64,000 bases of DNA from Pseudomonas poae (GTDB taxonomy: Bacteria > Pseudomonadota > Gammaproteobacteria > Pseudomonadales > Pseudomonadaceae). The position numbers were made by a program, and so were the translations under genes. The notes below the pieces were generated by a model. It searched no databases. It had not been told where the DNA came from and saw only the letters and a list, made by a program, of their open reading frames with translations. Below are positions 28,588 through 40,334 of this stretch, in pieces. The stretch lies in contig CP034537.1 of the NCBI GenBank assembly GCA_004000515.1, forward strand, positions 1,984,001 to 2,048,000, read 5' to 3'. Numbering within the stretch: position 1 is the first letter of the stretch; the number at the start of each line of letters is the position of its first letter.

Positions 28588-31500
28588 TTATAGCGATGGT
28601 TTCTCTGCTGTGCTATCCGAAAAATCCTCAAGGCTCATACGAAGGAAGGTAGCGGCAAAGAGTTCAGGCGGCAGGGGCAGGCTGACGATGTAGCCTTGCA
28701 TCTGTTCGCAGCCCTCCGCCGCGAGGGAAGGCTTGCTGCGCAGGGTTCTCTACGCCTTCGGCAATGATGGTGAATTGCATGCTGTGACCCAGTGCGATGA
28801 TGGCGCGCACGATGGCGGCGTCGTGGGGGTCGTCGGGCAGGCCGCGGACGAAGGATTGGTCGATCTTCAGGAAGTCCAGCGGCAAGCGCTTGAGGTAACT
28901 GAGGGATGAATAGCCGGTGCCGAAATCGTCAATGGCCAGTTGTACGCCCAGCCGCTTGAGCTGGTGCAGGACCTCCAGCGCTTCCTCGGCCTGGCTCATG
29001 ATGAAGTTCTCGGTGATCTCCAGTTGCAGGCAACCGGGCTCCAGGTGGTAGTCGTGCAACAGTTGCTCGATGCGCGACAGCAGGTTGGGATGGCGCAGTT
29101 GCGCGCCCGCGAGGTTGACCGAGAGAGTGCCGAAATCATCATAGGCGCCTTGCCAGGCGTTCATTTGTCGGCAGGCCTGTTCCAGTACCCAATCGCCAAT
29201 CTGCAGGATCATGCCGTTCTCTTCCGCCAGGGCGATGAAGTGTTCAGGAGGCACGTCGCCAAAGGTCGGATGACGCCAGCGGATCAACGCTTCGGCGCCG
29301 ATCAGTTCCTGTGTGGTCAGGCTCATCTTGGGTTGGTAGTACAGGCTGAGCTCGTCGCGTTCGATAGCGCGGCGCAGTTCATGTTCCAGGGCCACGCGCT
29401 CGTTGGCCTGGGCGGTGAGGTCGCGGGTGTAGCTTTCGACCCTGTTGCGGCCTTTGGCCTTGAGCGGTACATCGCCGCGTCGGCATTCTTGACCAAGGTG
29501 GCGACGTCGGTGCCGTCCTGTGGATACAGGCTGGTGCCGATGCTGGCGCTGATAAAGAACTCATGTTCACCGGCCTGGAACGGCGGCGTGAAGCAGGCCA
29601 ACAGTTTGTTCGCCAGGTGCGCAGCGTCGCTTGCGTGTTGCAGGCCGGGTAATAAGATGATGAATTCGTCGCCGCCCAGGCGCGCCACCGTGTCGATGTC
29701 CCGCAGTTGCTCCTTGAGGCGCACGGCAATGTCCTTGAGCAGCAAGTCGCCAATCGGGTGGCCGAGGCTGTCGTTGATGTGCTTGAAGCGGTCGAGGTCG
29801 AGAAACAGCACGGCGCCCTGTTTGCCGGTTTCCTGTTGGCCGTTGAGTGCGGCTTGCAGCCGGCTTTCGAACAGCGTGCGGTTGGGCAGGCCGGTCAACG
29901 GGTCGTGGTGCGCTTGATAGTCCAGCCGGGCCTGGGCCAGCTTGAGGCTGGAGATGTCGGCGAACACGGCGACGAAGTGCGTGATCAGTCGCTCGCGGTT
30001 GCGCACCGCGCTGATAGTCAACCAACTGGGGTACAGCTCGCCGTTCTTGCGACGGTTGGAGATTTCTCCCTGCCAATGCCCCTGAGCCGTCAGTTGATGC
30101 CACATCGCCGCATAGAAGGCGCTGTCGTGCAGGCCCGAGGCGAGCAGGCGCGGCGTTTGGCCAAGGGCCTCGGCTTCGCTGTAGCCGGTGATCTCGCTGA
30201 AGGCGCGGTTAACGGCACTGATGTTTTGCCGGGTGTCGGTGATCAATACACCTTCGGCAGTGCTCTCGAACACGGTGGCGGCCTGTTGCAGTTTTTCCTG
30301 CATGAATTGCCGTTCGGTGATGTCACGGGCGATGGTGAGCATGCAGTCTTCATCGCCAATCGGCAGCGGGCGACTGGACAGTTCGCACAGGCGAACCATG
30401 CCGTCGGCACGACGAATATGGCAGATGAAGTCGCGGACAAAGCCATCACGCTGCATCAGTTCCAGCATGTGCTTGCGTTCGTTGAGGTCGACCCATATGC
30501 CCAGATCCAGGGTTGATTGGTCGAGGGATGTCGCGCTGGTGAAGCCGGTAATACGGCTGAAGCCATCATTCACTTCAATCAACAGGCCATCACGCTGGCG
30601 GCTGAGCAGCAGCCCGTCAGGGGACGCATGGAAGGCCTTGGCGAATTTTTTCTTCTGAGGTTTGCAGCAGCTGCTGGGTTTCCTTGAGCTGGTGATGTCG
30701 CGCACCACGACTACCAAGGCTTCAGTGGTGTCGAGTTGGAACGGCTCGGCGGAGATCAGGCCAGTAAATGCCTGGCCATTGCTGCGCAGGAATGGCATCT
30801 CCAGGTTGCGAATGCTGGTGGTCTGCACCCGTTGCAACAGGTCGGGGCCGACGCCTTGAACGCCCCAGATATTCAGCTCGGTGGCGGTTTTGCCGACCAC
30901 GTCTGCGGCGGTGAGCCCGATCTGGTCTTCGAAGGCCTTGTTCACTTCCAGCAGGCAGCCATCCGACAGCCGGGCGATCACCAGGATGTCCGGGCATTGT
31001 TGGAACACCGAGGCAAACTTCTGCTCGGACAGTTGCAAGGCTTCTTCCGTGCGCTTTGCCTCGCTGATGTCGATCATCAGGCCGCGCAGCACGGGTTCAT
31101 GGCCATGCTCGATCAGGCTGACGATGTCCCGTACCCACAGGCAGCGGCCGTCAGCCGTGATCACCCGGTAGTCGACGCTGTGGTCTCGATTGGCGCGGGT
31201 CTCGCGAAAGCAATAGGCTTCGGTACGCGTGAGGTCGGCGGGATGGATAATGTTGCGCCAGAACCCTGGAATCAACCAATGGGCGCGGGGATACCCCAGC
31301 AGTTCCTCGGCATGGGGTGATACGTAGCTGTAGGTGAAGTCGGTGACGTTGGCCTCCCAGGCAATCGCGGACAGGCTCTCCACCAGGCCGCGATAATGGT
31401 ATTCGCTGCTGCGCAGTTCCTGTTCCAGCGCGACCCTGCGGGAAATTTCAGAGCTGAGGCGGCGATTGATTCGGATCACGATGGCTAACACGGTACTCAG

Positions 31501-32330
31501 CAGCAGTACCGCAGGCAGGCCGTAGGTCAGCAGGTCGGTCCAGAACGCGCGGTGGTCGGTGAAGCTGCCTACCCAGTGTTGCTGGATGGCGTCTGTTTCT
31601 TCTGGGCTCAGGTCGGCCAGGACTTTATCCAGGATGCCCACCAGCATTTTGTTGTCGCGGGGCACGCCCATCGCCAATTGGTAGCGGTAGGGCGTTTCGC
31701 CACTCACATATAAACCATCGAGTTTGAGTTGGCGCAGGCTCCACACGCTGGATGCCAGGTCGCCGACCACGGCATCGACTTCGTCGGTGGCCAATGCTTG
31801 CAGCGTCGAGCTGACATTCGGCATAGCCACCAGGTTGAGGTCGGGGTGGTGGGTTCGCAGTAATTCATGGGGGCGTAATTTTCGACCACGGCAATTTTCA
31901 GCCCGTAGAGATCCTTGAGGTTGTGCGGCTTGGCGCCACCCTCATGGGCAAGGATCACGATGGGAAAGTCCAGATAGGGCCGTGTGAACGCCATATAGCT
32001 CTGGCGCTCGGGTGTGGACATGATGCCCGGCAGCAGGTCGAGCTGGTTGTTCCTTGCCTGCTCGAGCACGGCGCTCCAGCTGGCTGGCTCGATCAGTTTG
32101 ATTTGAACGCCCAGGCGTTCTTGGATCAGTCGCACATAGTCAGCGGCCAGGCCCTGGTAGTGGCCTTTTTCATCACGGTATTCGAAGGGTGGCCACGAGG
32201 CGTCCACCCCCAGTTTCAGCTCCTGATGGTCCGCCAGCCAGCCACGCTCATCGTCGGTAAGAGTCAACGCGCCAGCCGTTGCGGTCCAGGTCAGCAGCGA
32301 CAGCAGTAACACGGTCGGCAATCTGGGCAT
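28588..32330 (-). CDS. Periplasmic-sensor PAS-GGDEF-EAL protein (five frame breaks)
   Basis: Corrected length is about 1247 residues. Order: signal peptide; SBP_bac_3-like solute-binding domain (about 25-250); membrane helix near 280; three to four PAS domains; GGDEF with ARLGGDEFIILLPG and an I-site RDID; EAL with GAEALIRWRHP and DDFGTGYSSLSYLKRL. Both catalytic motifs look intact, so cyclic di-GMP synthesis and breakdown are possible under control of a periplasmic ligand. Breaks: one base lost at about 31870, 30691 and 29460, one gained at about 30646 and 28727. Position matches PAO1 PA0575, next to rpoD. Confidence 0.88.
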
Positions 32331-32430
32331 AACGGTCTCGTTATGGCACGGGGAATGTTTCGAGTGTAGACGGGCATTGCGGGGAGGGGTGTTGCGCAGC
32401 GGTTAACCGATAGAAAGGAACCGATAAAGC

Positions 32431-32455
32431 AAAACCCCCGGCCTGGGCCGGGGTT
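32431..32455 (-). terminator. Terminator of rpoD
   Basis: On the minus strand ACCCCGGCC-CAG-GCCGGGGGT followed by TTTGC. A perfect 9-bp stem directly after the rpoD stop. Confidence 0.9.
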
Positions 32456-32461
32456 CTGTTA

Positions 32462-34311
<1,850 letters not shown>

Positions 34312-34358
34312 AACACCCTATCCACTGAAGGTCTTGGCGGGCAAAAAACAAGCCGAGG

Positions 34359-34364
34359 ATTATA
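34359..34364 (-). promoter_or_regulatory. Possible internal promoter -10 of rpoD
   Basis: A perfect TATAAT (minus strand) in the 67-base dnaG-rpoD gap, about 50 bases before the rpoD ATG. The -35 region in the end of dnaG is weak. Internal rpoD promoters are known in this operon in other bacteria. Confidence 0.4.
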
Positions 34365-34378
34365 CCCGAGCTATGACC

Positions 34379-35620
34379 TCACACGCCAGCTGAGGTCGGG
34401 TTTGATGCGGAAACATTCTGTTTTAAGAGGTCGCGCATCTGTTTTGCTATCTGAATTTGCTCTTCAGCCGATAATCCCGGCTGCCTTGCTCTCTTGATGA
34501 GTTCATCGAGGGTCTGCGTGTGCTGACCCGCGGATAACCTAGTAATGGTGTCTAAAAACTGTTGTTCAAGGTTATCGCCGTCAATTAGCCACTCCTTTTC
34601 CGCGAGCGCTCTCAACAGTCGGCCTTGTTCGGTGCCATGCCAACGAGCCATCAACTGAATAGAGTTTAGCTTAGGATTTTTCTGCACGGCTTCGATCAGT
34701 GCGATCAGCACCTGGGCATAGGTGTTGCTCTCGTTGGCAAAATGATCGGCACTTTCTACCCTGCTCGCCAATTGCGGATGGTGGATCAAGGTGCGTAACG
34801 CAATAAGTGTCGGAGCTTCAACGGCGACAGGAGTACGGGGAGCATAGTTTTCGTCGCGGTCACCGCGCTTGCCGTTCTTGCTCCAGGGTTTCTTGTCCCA
34901 TTTCTTGCCGCCGGCGCCGGCGTCCACTCCTGCTGGGGCGCGTAGGCCTCCTGCGGTTGGTGGAAGTCGGAATAGTCCGGCATCGCGTCGTAGTCCATGC
35001 CTGGGTCGTAGGCCGGTGGTGTGCATCCTGGCTGCGGCTTGGCTCAGGCGGCCAGTCGCAGAATAATCGGCTTCTTCGGTCAGTTGCTGGAAGAAATAGT
35101 CCGCCAGCGGTAAGGCGAACAAAAAACAAAAAAACAAAAAAACATGGGCACTACGCGAAACAGGCGGGCTTCGCTGCGGTTGCCGGTTGGCTTTATACCA
35201 GCTCGGCCGAAACGGTTCGGGGTTTCGGGCAGCAGCTCGGCATTACGGCTAAACGGGTCGCGGAAGCTCGTAGCGCCGAATCGATTGAGCTGCTCGCGGG
35301 TTTGCGCGGCGGCCACTCTCTTCGCGGGGGATTTCCATGCCGGCGGCTTTCGCCAGGTCCTCGACAGCCTGGGGGAAATCCAGGTTGTCGTGGTCCATCA
35401 GAAAACCGAGGGCGTTGCCGCCCGCGCCACAGCCGAAGCAGTAGTAGAACTGCTTGTCGGGGCTGACGCTGAACGACGGGGTTTTCTCTTTGTGGAACGG
35501 GCAGCAGGCCGTGTAGTTCTTGCCGGCTTTTTTCAGTTGCACGCGCGAGCTGACAACATCGACGATGTCGGTGCGGTTCAGAAGGTCGTCAATAAAACTT
35601 TGGGGAATCAGCCCGGCCAT
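34379..35620 (-). CDS. dnaG: DNA primase DnaG (centre collapsed, several frame breaks)
   Basis: Primase for replication primers. The N-terminal 100 residues are sound: MAGLIPQSFIDDLLNRTDIV and the CHC2 zinc site CCPFHKEKTPSF...YYCFGCGAGG. The C-terminal DnaB-binding part is sound from about 34900 down (GKKWDKKPWSKNG to PTSAGV). Between about 34900 and 35330 only scraps of the expected protein appear (LFRVVP, PLADYFFQQLTEEAD) in changing frames, with T-rich low-complexity sequence at 35119-35141. The locus spans 1242 bases against the roughly 1970 expected, and the TOPRIM catalytic core is missing. An essential gene cannot be in this state, so misassembly is likely. Confidence 0.85.
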
Positions 35621-36012
35621 GGCGTTCTCGTCATCACTGCGTGTAAATGAGGGCCCGTGAAGTGCTCAAGCGCACGTATCGAATGGTTTGACCATCAATC
35701 GTCTGCTTGGGCTGCCAGGAAGTGTATCTGCCGAACATGCGCTGACGTTAGTTTCTATCAGTCTTCGGCGAAGAAATGTTGCCCTGGCGTCCGGTCTTGG
35801 CCAAAGGTTGGCCTCGGATGCTCTAGATGGGCACAGTCGACCGGTTCGATCGCCTGGGTGAAGAATAAGTGTGCTCGTCAGTAGCCTTGTTAGGCTCGTC
35901 AGAAGAGACGTGCACCGCTGGCAGAAGAGCCAGTCCTGACGTGTGAAGCAGTGTCTCGGTCGCGTGTGCGGCGTCAACAGTGAAGCATCAAGCGATATCC
36001 GCAAATGCCATT
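35621..36012. other. Gap without a recognisable gene
   Basis: The sequence between the dnaG start and the rpsU terminator shows no frame with family resemblance on either strand. Many pseudomonads carry a 148-residue YqeY-like gene here. It is not detectable, and the space is just short of what it needs. Confidence 0.5.
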
Positions 36013-36033
36013 AGCCCGGCTGAGGGCCGGGCT
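36013..36033 (-). terminator. Hairpin downstream of rpsU
   Basis: AGCCCGGC-CCTCA-GCCGGGCT, a perfect 8-bp stem 31 bases after the rpsU stop (minus strand). The T run is poor, so it may be a partial terminator that lets rpsU exceed dnaG and rpoD. Confidence 0.65.
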
Positions 36034-36063
36034 TGGCAGAAGCTTGCTACGAACGTCTGTGTA

Positions 36064-36279
36064 TTAGTACAGACGAACGGCGCGGCGCTGTTCGCGCTGA
36101 ACTTTCTTGGCGTGACGCTTAACAGCGGCTGCTGCTTTACGCTTACGCTCAGAAGTTGGCTTCTCGTAAAATTCGCGGCTACGAACTTCAGCCAGTACAC
36201 CGGCTTTTTCGCAGGAGCGCTTGAAACGACGCAGAGCTACGTCGAAGGGTTCGTTCTCTTTAACTTTGACGGCTGGCAT
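36064..36279 (-). CDS. rpsU: 30S ribosomal protein S21
   Basis: 71 residues, strongly basic, beginning [20 protein letters not shown] and ending in an arginine-rich tail. It helps initiation by supporting mRNA-16S pairing. First gene of the rpsU-dnaG-rpoD operon and divergent from tsaD. Intact. Confidence 0.97.
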
Positions 36280-36365
36280 CCAGAGCTACCTTCTTTCATT
36301 ACCGGGATCAACGTTCTCGTCGCAAACAATTCGCGGCTGAGGTCGTCGGTTTTTAAGGGTTGCGG

Positions 36366-36394
36366 ATGTTAACCCCTCATTGACCGGAATGCAA
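36366..36394 (-). promoter_or_regulatory. Probable sigma70 promoter of the rpsU operon
   Basis: On the minus strand TTGCAT (36394-36389), a 17-base spacer and TAACAT (36371-36366), about 90 bases before the rpsU ATG. Confidence 0.55.
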
Positions 36395-36482
36395 AGCCTC
36401 TGATCGAAAACCGCTAGTCGGGAGGGGGGAGTGGCGACTATTATGCGCGCCTTCGAATTTAGCCTCTACAAGGCGCAAACCC

Positions 36483-37508
36483 ATGCTAGTACTGGGACTT
36501 GAAACCTCCTGCGACGAAACCGGTGTCGCACTTTACGACAGTGAACGCGGGCTCTTGGCCGACGCGCTGTTCAGTCAGATCGACCTGCACCGCGCCTATG
36601 GTGGCGTGGTGCCGGAGCTGGCCAGCCGTGATCACGTCAAACGCATGTTGCCCCTGATTCGCCAGGTGTTGGATGAGGCCGGCTGCGTGCCGACCGAGAT
36701 CGATGCGATTGCCTATACCGCTGGTCCCGGATTGGTCGGAGCCCTGCTGGTTGGGGCCTCTTGCGCGCAGGCGCTGGCTTTTGCATGGGGAATTCCGGCG
36801 CTCGGTGTGCACCACATGGAAGGTCATTTGTTGGCGCCCATGCTGGAAAAAACACCGCCACAGTTCCCGTTCGTCGCTTTGTTGGTTTCCGGCGGCCATA
36901 CGCAGTTGGTTCAGGTGGATGGCATCGGTCGATACACGCTGTTGGGCGAGTCCCTGGATGATGCTGCCGGCGAAGCCTTCGACAAGACCGCGAAGATGAT
37001 GGGCCTCAATTATCCAGGCGGTCCGGAAATCGCGCGCCTGGCCGAGAAAGGTGTTGCCGGTCGCTATACCTTCCCGCGCCCGATGTGCGATCGCCCGGGC
37101 CTGATGTTCAGCTTCAGCGGCCTTAAAACCTCCGCGTTGAACACCTGGCAGCAGAGCGTCAGCGCCGGGGACGACAGTGAGCAAGCCCGTTGCGACATCG
37201 CACTGGCGTTCCAGCAGGCCGTGGTGGAGACTTTGACCATCAAGTGCAAGCGTGCCCTGAAACAGGCCGGTATGAAGCGCCTGGTGATCGCTGGTGGCGT
37301 CAGCGCCAACAAGGCCTTGCGAGCTTCACTGGAAAAAATGCTCGGCGACATGAAAGGCGATGTGTTCTACGCGCGCCCAGAGTTCTGCACCGATAACGGC
37401 GCGATGATCGCCTACGCCGGCTGCCAACGCCTGCAGGCCGGGCAGCACGAAAGCCTGGCGATCAGCGTGCAGGCCCGCTGGCCGATGGAGCAGTTGTCGC
37501 CGTTGTAG
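36483..37508 (+). CDS. tsaD: tRNA N6-threonylcarbamoyladenosine transferase TsaD
   Basis: 341 residues. It transfers threonylcarbamoyl to A37 of ANN-decoding tRNAs, with TsaB and TsaE. Metal-binding [13 protein letters not shown] near residue 110, SGGHTQLV, and [12 protein letters not shown] near the C-terminus are all present. Divergent from rpsU, the conserved arrangement around this operon. Intact. Confidence 0.96.
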   Translation: MLVLGLETSCDETGVALYDSERGLLADALFSQIDLHRAYGGVVPELASRDHVKRMLPLIRQVLDEAGCVPTEIDAIAYTAGPGLVGALLVGASCAQALAFAWGIPALGVHHMEGHLLAPMLEKTPPQFPFVALLVSGGHTQLVQVDGIGRYTLLGESLDDAAGEAFDKTAKMMGLNYPGGPEIARLAEKGVAGRYTFPRPMCDRPGLMFSFSGLKTSALNTWQQSVSAGDDSEQARCDIALAFQQAVVETLTIKCKRALKQAGMKRLVIAGGVSANKALRASLEKMLGDMKGDVFYARPEFCTDNGAMIAYAGCQRLQAGQHESLAISVQARWPMEQLSPL

Positions 37509-37528
37509 GGACGCAGCGTGAACCGGGT

Positions 37529-38110
37529 TCATCGAGCGTATTTAAAATGCCGTTCGCGCCCGGCAAACAGGTCGCGTAAATTGCCGCGGTGGCGCCAGAC
37601 GATCAGCAGCGTCAACACGCTCATCGGCAACAGCGCCGCCGGTTCCTGCCAGGCCAGTAGCGGCAGGGTAAGCGGAGTGGCGATCAACGCGGCGAGCGAG
37701 CTGGTGCGGGTCAGGTAGAACGTCAGCAACCAGGCGAGCACGGCCAGCAGCGCAGCCGGTGGGTAAATCCCCAGCAGCATGCCAGCTGCCGTGGCGACAC
37801 CCTTGCCACCGCGAAAGCGGAAGTACAGCGGGAACAAATGGCCGAGGACGGCACACACGCCGACCCAGGCCTGTTGTTGCAGGGTGAGGCCGGCGAGGCT
37901 GGCGATCAGCACGGGCAACAGGCCCTTGCACACGTCGCCCAGTAACGTCAGCACGGCAAGCTTCTTGCCGGCCAGGCGCAACATATTGGTGGCGCCGGCA
38001 TTGCCTGAGCCACTCATTCGCGGGTCGGGATTTCCCGTCAGGCGGCTGAGCAAGATGGCGAAGGACAGCGAGCCGAGCAGGTAGGCGAGAATCGCCAGTG
38101 ACCAAAACAT
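37529..38110 (-). CDS. plsY: Glycerol-3-phosphate acyltransferase PlsY
   Basis: 193 residues with five membrane helices. It uses acyl-phosphate to acylate glycerol-3-phosphate, the first step of phospholipid synthesis. The active-site motifs [10 protein letters not shown] (about 33-42) and [12 protein letters not shown] (about 98-109) are intact. It converges on tsaD and diverges from folB. Confidence 0.95.
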   Translation of the reverse strand: MFWSLAILAYLLGSLSFAILLSRLTGNPDPRMSGSGNAGATNMLRLAGKKLAVLTLLGDVCKGLLPVLIASLAGLTLQQQAWVGVCAVLGHLFPLYFRFRGGKGVATAAGMLLGIYPPAALLAVLAWLLTFYLTRTSSLAALIATPLTLPLLAWQEPAALLPMSVLTLLIVWRHRGNLRDLFAGRERHFKYAR

Positions 38111-38184
38111 GCTAACTATTCCGGGCGAGGACGCCCTGATTCTAACGGGGCATCGCGCCCTTGTCGTGCTGCGGAGAAGAGTGC

Positions 38185-38538
38185 TTGGACAGAGTGTTTA
38201 TCGAAGGCCTGGAAGTCGACACCGTGATCGGGGCCTACGACTGGGAGCGCGGAATCCGCCAATGCCTGCGCCTGGACCTGAGTTTTGCCTGGGATAACCG
38301 CCCGGCCGCCGCCGGTGACGACCTGACCCTGGCGTTGGATTACGCCAGCGTGTCTGCACGTATCCAGGCCTTTGCCGAGCAATCCCAGTACCAGTTGGTG
38401 GAAACCTTTGCCGAACGCCTGGCCGAAGTGTTGATGGCCGAGTTCCAGATCCCTTGGCTGCACCTTAAGTTGACCAAACCAGGCGCCGTTCCGGCTGCCA
38501 AGGGCGTGGGCGTGGAGATCGAGCGCGGATGTCGCTAA
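38185..38538 (+). CDS. folB: Dihydroneopterin aldolase FolB
   Basis: 117 residues. It cleaves dihydroneopterin to 6-hydroxymethyl-dihydropterin in folate synthesis. [19 protein letters not shown] holds the conserved glutamate, and [19 protein letters not shown] the active lysine. Start is TTG at 38185, with GGAG 9 bases upstream, giving MDRVFIEGL; the earlier in-frame TTG adds an unrelated stretch. It overlaps folK by 10 bases. Confidence 0.92.
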   Translation: MDRVFIEGLEVDTVIGAYDWERGIRQCLRLDLSFAWDNRPAAAGDDLTLALDYASVSARIQAFAEQSQYQLVETFAERLAEVLMAEFQIPWLHLKLTKPGAVPAAKGVGVEIERGCR

Positions 38539-39047
38539 CTCAGGTTTACCTTGGCCTCGGTAGCAATATCGAGCGCGAGTCACACCTGCGTGCCGGCCTT
38601 GACGCGCTGGCGAGCTTCTTGACGGATATTCGCTGTTCGGCGGTGTTCGAAAGCCAGCCGGTGGGGATCAAGAGCGGGCCGTTTTTCAACCTGGTGGTGT
38701 CGGCCTATACCGACCTGCCGTTAATGGAGCTTGATCGCCGTTTGAAGTTTATCGAAGCCGACAACGGTCGTTATGCACCGGACCGCAAGGGCCTGCCGTT
38801 GGATATCGACGTACTGCTGTACGGCGAGTTGGTGGGTAACTTCGATGGTCTGATCCTGCCGCGCGCAGAAATCCTGAAAAACGCGTTTGTATTGTGGCCG
38901 CTGTCCTTGATGGCCCCGCAGCGAGTGCATCCCGAAGTGGGCAAGACCCTGGCCGAACTATGGCGCGATGCGCAGATCGACCAGGTGCTGGCGCCTGTCG
39001 GGTTTGAATGGCAGGGCCAGCAACTGACGCCGAGCACACTCCTATAG
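38529..39047 (+). CDS. folK: HPPK, 6-hydroxymethyl-dihydropterin pyrophosphokinase FolK
   Basis: 172 residues. It pyrophosphorylates the product of Fol[14 protein letters not shown] at the start and the signature [15 protein letters not shown] near residue 85 identify the family. Translationally coupled to folB by overlap. Its end overlaps the end of cca by 6 bases on the opposite strand. Intact. Confidence 0.93.
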   Translation: MSLTQVYLGLGSNIERESHLRAGLDALASFLTDIRCSAVFESQPVGIKSGPFFNLVVSAYTDLPLMELDRRLKFIEADNGRYAPDRKGLPLDIDVLLYGELVGNFDGLILPRAEILKNAFVLWPLSLMAPQRVHPEVGKTLAELWRDAQIDQVLAPVGFEWQGQQLTPSTLL

Positions 39048-40271
39048 GGTGTGCTGCTCCTTGTAGGCCTTAAGTGCATTGAGCCGTTCGCGCTTGAGTG
39101 CTTCGCCCAGCTGCGGGCCCTTGAATCCTTTCTCCAGCAGTGGCGCCACCGCGACTTCACGTGCGACCCGCGCTGCGCCGCGCAAATAATCCGCCTGTGG
39201 ATAACTTCGCTGCTCGAACCCCTTGCGGCCGCGAGCGTCCATTTCGCAGGCGATCACAAACTCTTCAAAGCGCTGCGGCCGGCGGTACACGTCAAAATTG
39301 TGCAGCAACTCCAGCAATGTCGAGGCTTTCAACTCCAGGGCACGATGGCCGTGGGTGTGATACTGGCAAACCAGCAGCGCTAACTCCTGGCAATCCCTGG
39401 GAACCTTGAAGCGTTCGTTGACCGCCTTGACCAGCTTCAAACCCGTATGTTCGTGAGCAATATGCTGCGGCAACTTATCCACAGGTGTCAGGCCCTTGCC
39501 CAGGTCATGCAGCAGGCAGGCCCAGCGTACGGTCAGTGGTTGTTTATGCAGGGCAGTCTGTTCCAGCACGCTGAGGGTGTGCACGCCGGTGTCTATTTCC
39601 GGGTGATGGGCCTCGGGTTGCGGCACGCCAAACAGTGCATCGACTTCCGGCATCAGGGTTTTCAAGGCTGCGCAGTCGCGTAGCACCTGGATAAACACCT
39701 GTGGCTGATCTTCCATCAGTGCGCGGGAAATTTCTTTCCAACTGCGTTCTGGCGTCAGCGCCTCAAGTTCGCCGGATTCGCTGAGTTGGCGCATCAGTTC
39801 CAGCGTATCCGGCGCGACCGTAAACCCGAGATGGGCGTAGCGCGCAGCAAAGCGAGCAACGCGCAACACTCGCAGGGGATCTTCGGCAAACGCGGGGGAA
39901 ACGTGACGCAAAATGCGCGCTTCCAAATCCTGCTGGCCGTGGTACGGATCGGTGAGGTTGCCGTCATCATCTTCCGCAATCGCATTGATGGTCAGGTCAC
40001 GACGAATCAGGTCTTCTTCCAGTGTCACCTCGGGGCTCGCGTGAAACACAAAGCCGCCGTAACCCCGGCCACTCTTGCGTTCGGTGCGAGCTAGCGCGTA
40101 TTCATCGCCGTTTTTTGGGTCCAGGAACACCGGGAAGTCAGCGCCGACCGGCTTGTAGCCTCTGGCGAGCATCTCTTCAGCCGTCGCACCAACGACAACG
40201 CGGTCGATATCGGTGACCTTGATGCCCAGCAAGCGGTCACGTACGGCACCGCCGACTTTGTAGATTTTCAT
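39042..40271 (-). CDS. cca: CCA-adding enzyme / multifunctional CCA protein
   Basis: 409 residues. It adds and repairs the CCA end of tRNAs. Nucleotidyltransferase head with [10 protein letters not shown] and the catalytic DID motif (residues 7-25), [21 protein letters not shown] in the neck, and a C-terminal HD phosphohydrolase motif [11 protein letters not shown] near residue 250, as in the E. coli multifunctional type. Intact. The Shine-Dalgarno GGAGG is inside the 3' arm of a large hairpin (40275-40328), so translation may be regulated. Confidence 0.94.
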   Translation of the reverse strand: MKIYKVGGAVRDRLLGIKVTDIDRVVVGATAEEMLARGYKPVGADFPVFLDPKNGDEYALARTERKSGRGYGGFVFHASPEVTLEEDLIRRDLTINAIAEDDDGNLTDPYHGQQDLEARILRHVSPAFAEDPLRVLRVARFAARYAHLGFTVAPDTLELMRQLSESGELEALTPERSWKEISRALMEDQPQVFIQVLRDCAALKTLMPEVDALFGVPQPEAHHPEIDTGVHTLSVLEQTALHKQPLTVRWACLLHDLGKGLTPVDKLPQHIAHEHTGLKLVKAVNERFKVPRDCQELALLVCQYHTHGHRALELKASTLLELLHNFDVYRRPQRFEEFVIACEMDARGRKGFEQRSYPQADYLRGAARVAREVAVAPLLEKGFKGPQLGEALKRERLNALKAYKEQHTL

Positions 40272-40274
40272 GAA

Positions 40275-40328
40275 AAAGCCTCCATTAGCGGCACAGGATA
40301 CCGCCTGTGCCTGACCAATGGAGGCTTT
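40275..40328 (-). promoter_or_regulatory. Nested hairpin between spoVR and cca; terminator and/or RBS-sequestering leader
   Basis: On the minus strand AAAGCCTCCATT and AATGGAGGCTTT form a perfect 12-bp outer stem, and GGCACAGG with CCTGTGCC an 8-bp inner stem. A TTTTTC run follows and the cca ATG comes immediately after. The GGAGG in the right arm is the only good Shine-Dalgarno for cca and is paired with CCTCC of the left arm. Confidence 0.75.
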
Positions 40329-40334
40329 GCTGTT

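Noticed and set aside
35666..36004. 112-codon minus-strand frame between rpsU and dnaG
   Set aside because: Cys/Arg/Thr-rich, no ribosome site and no resemblance to YqeY or other families.
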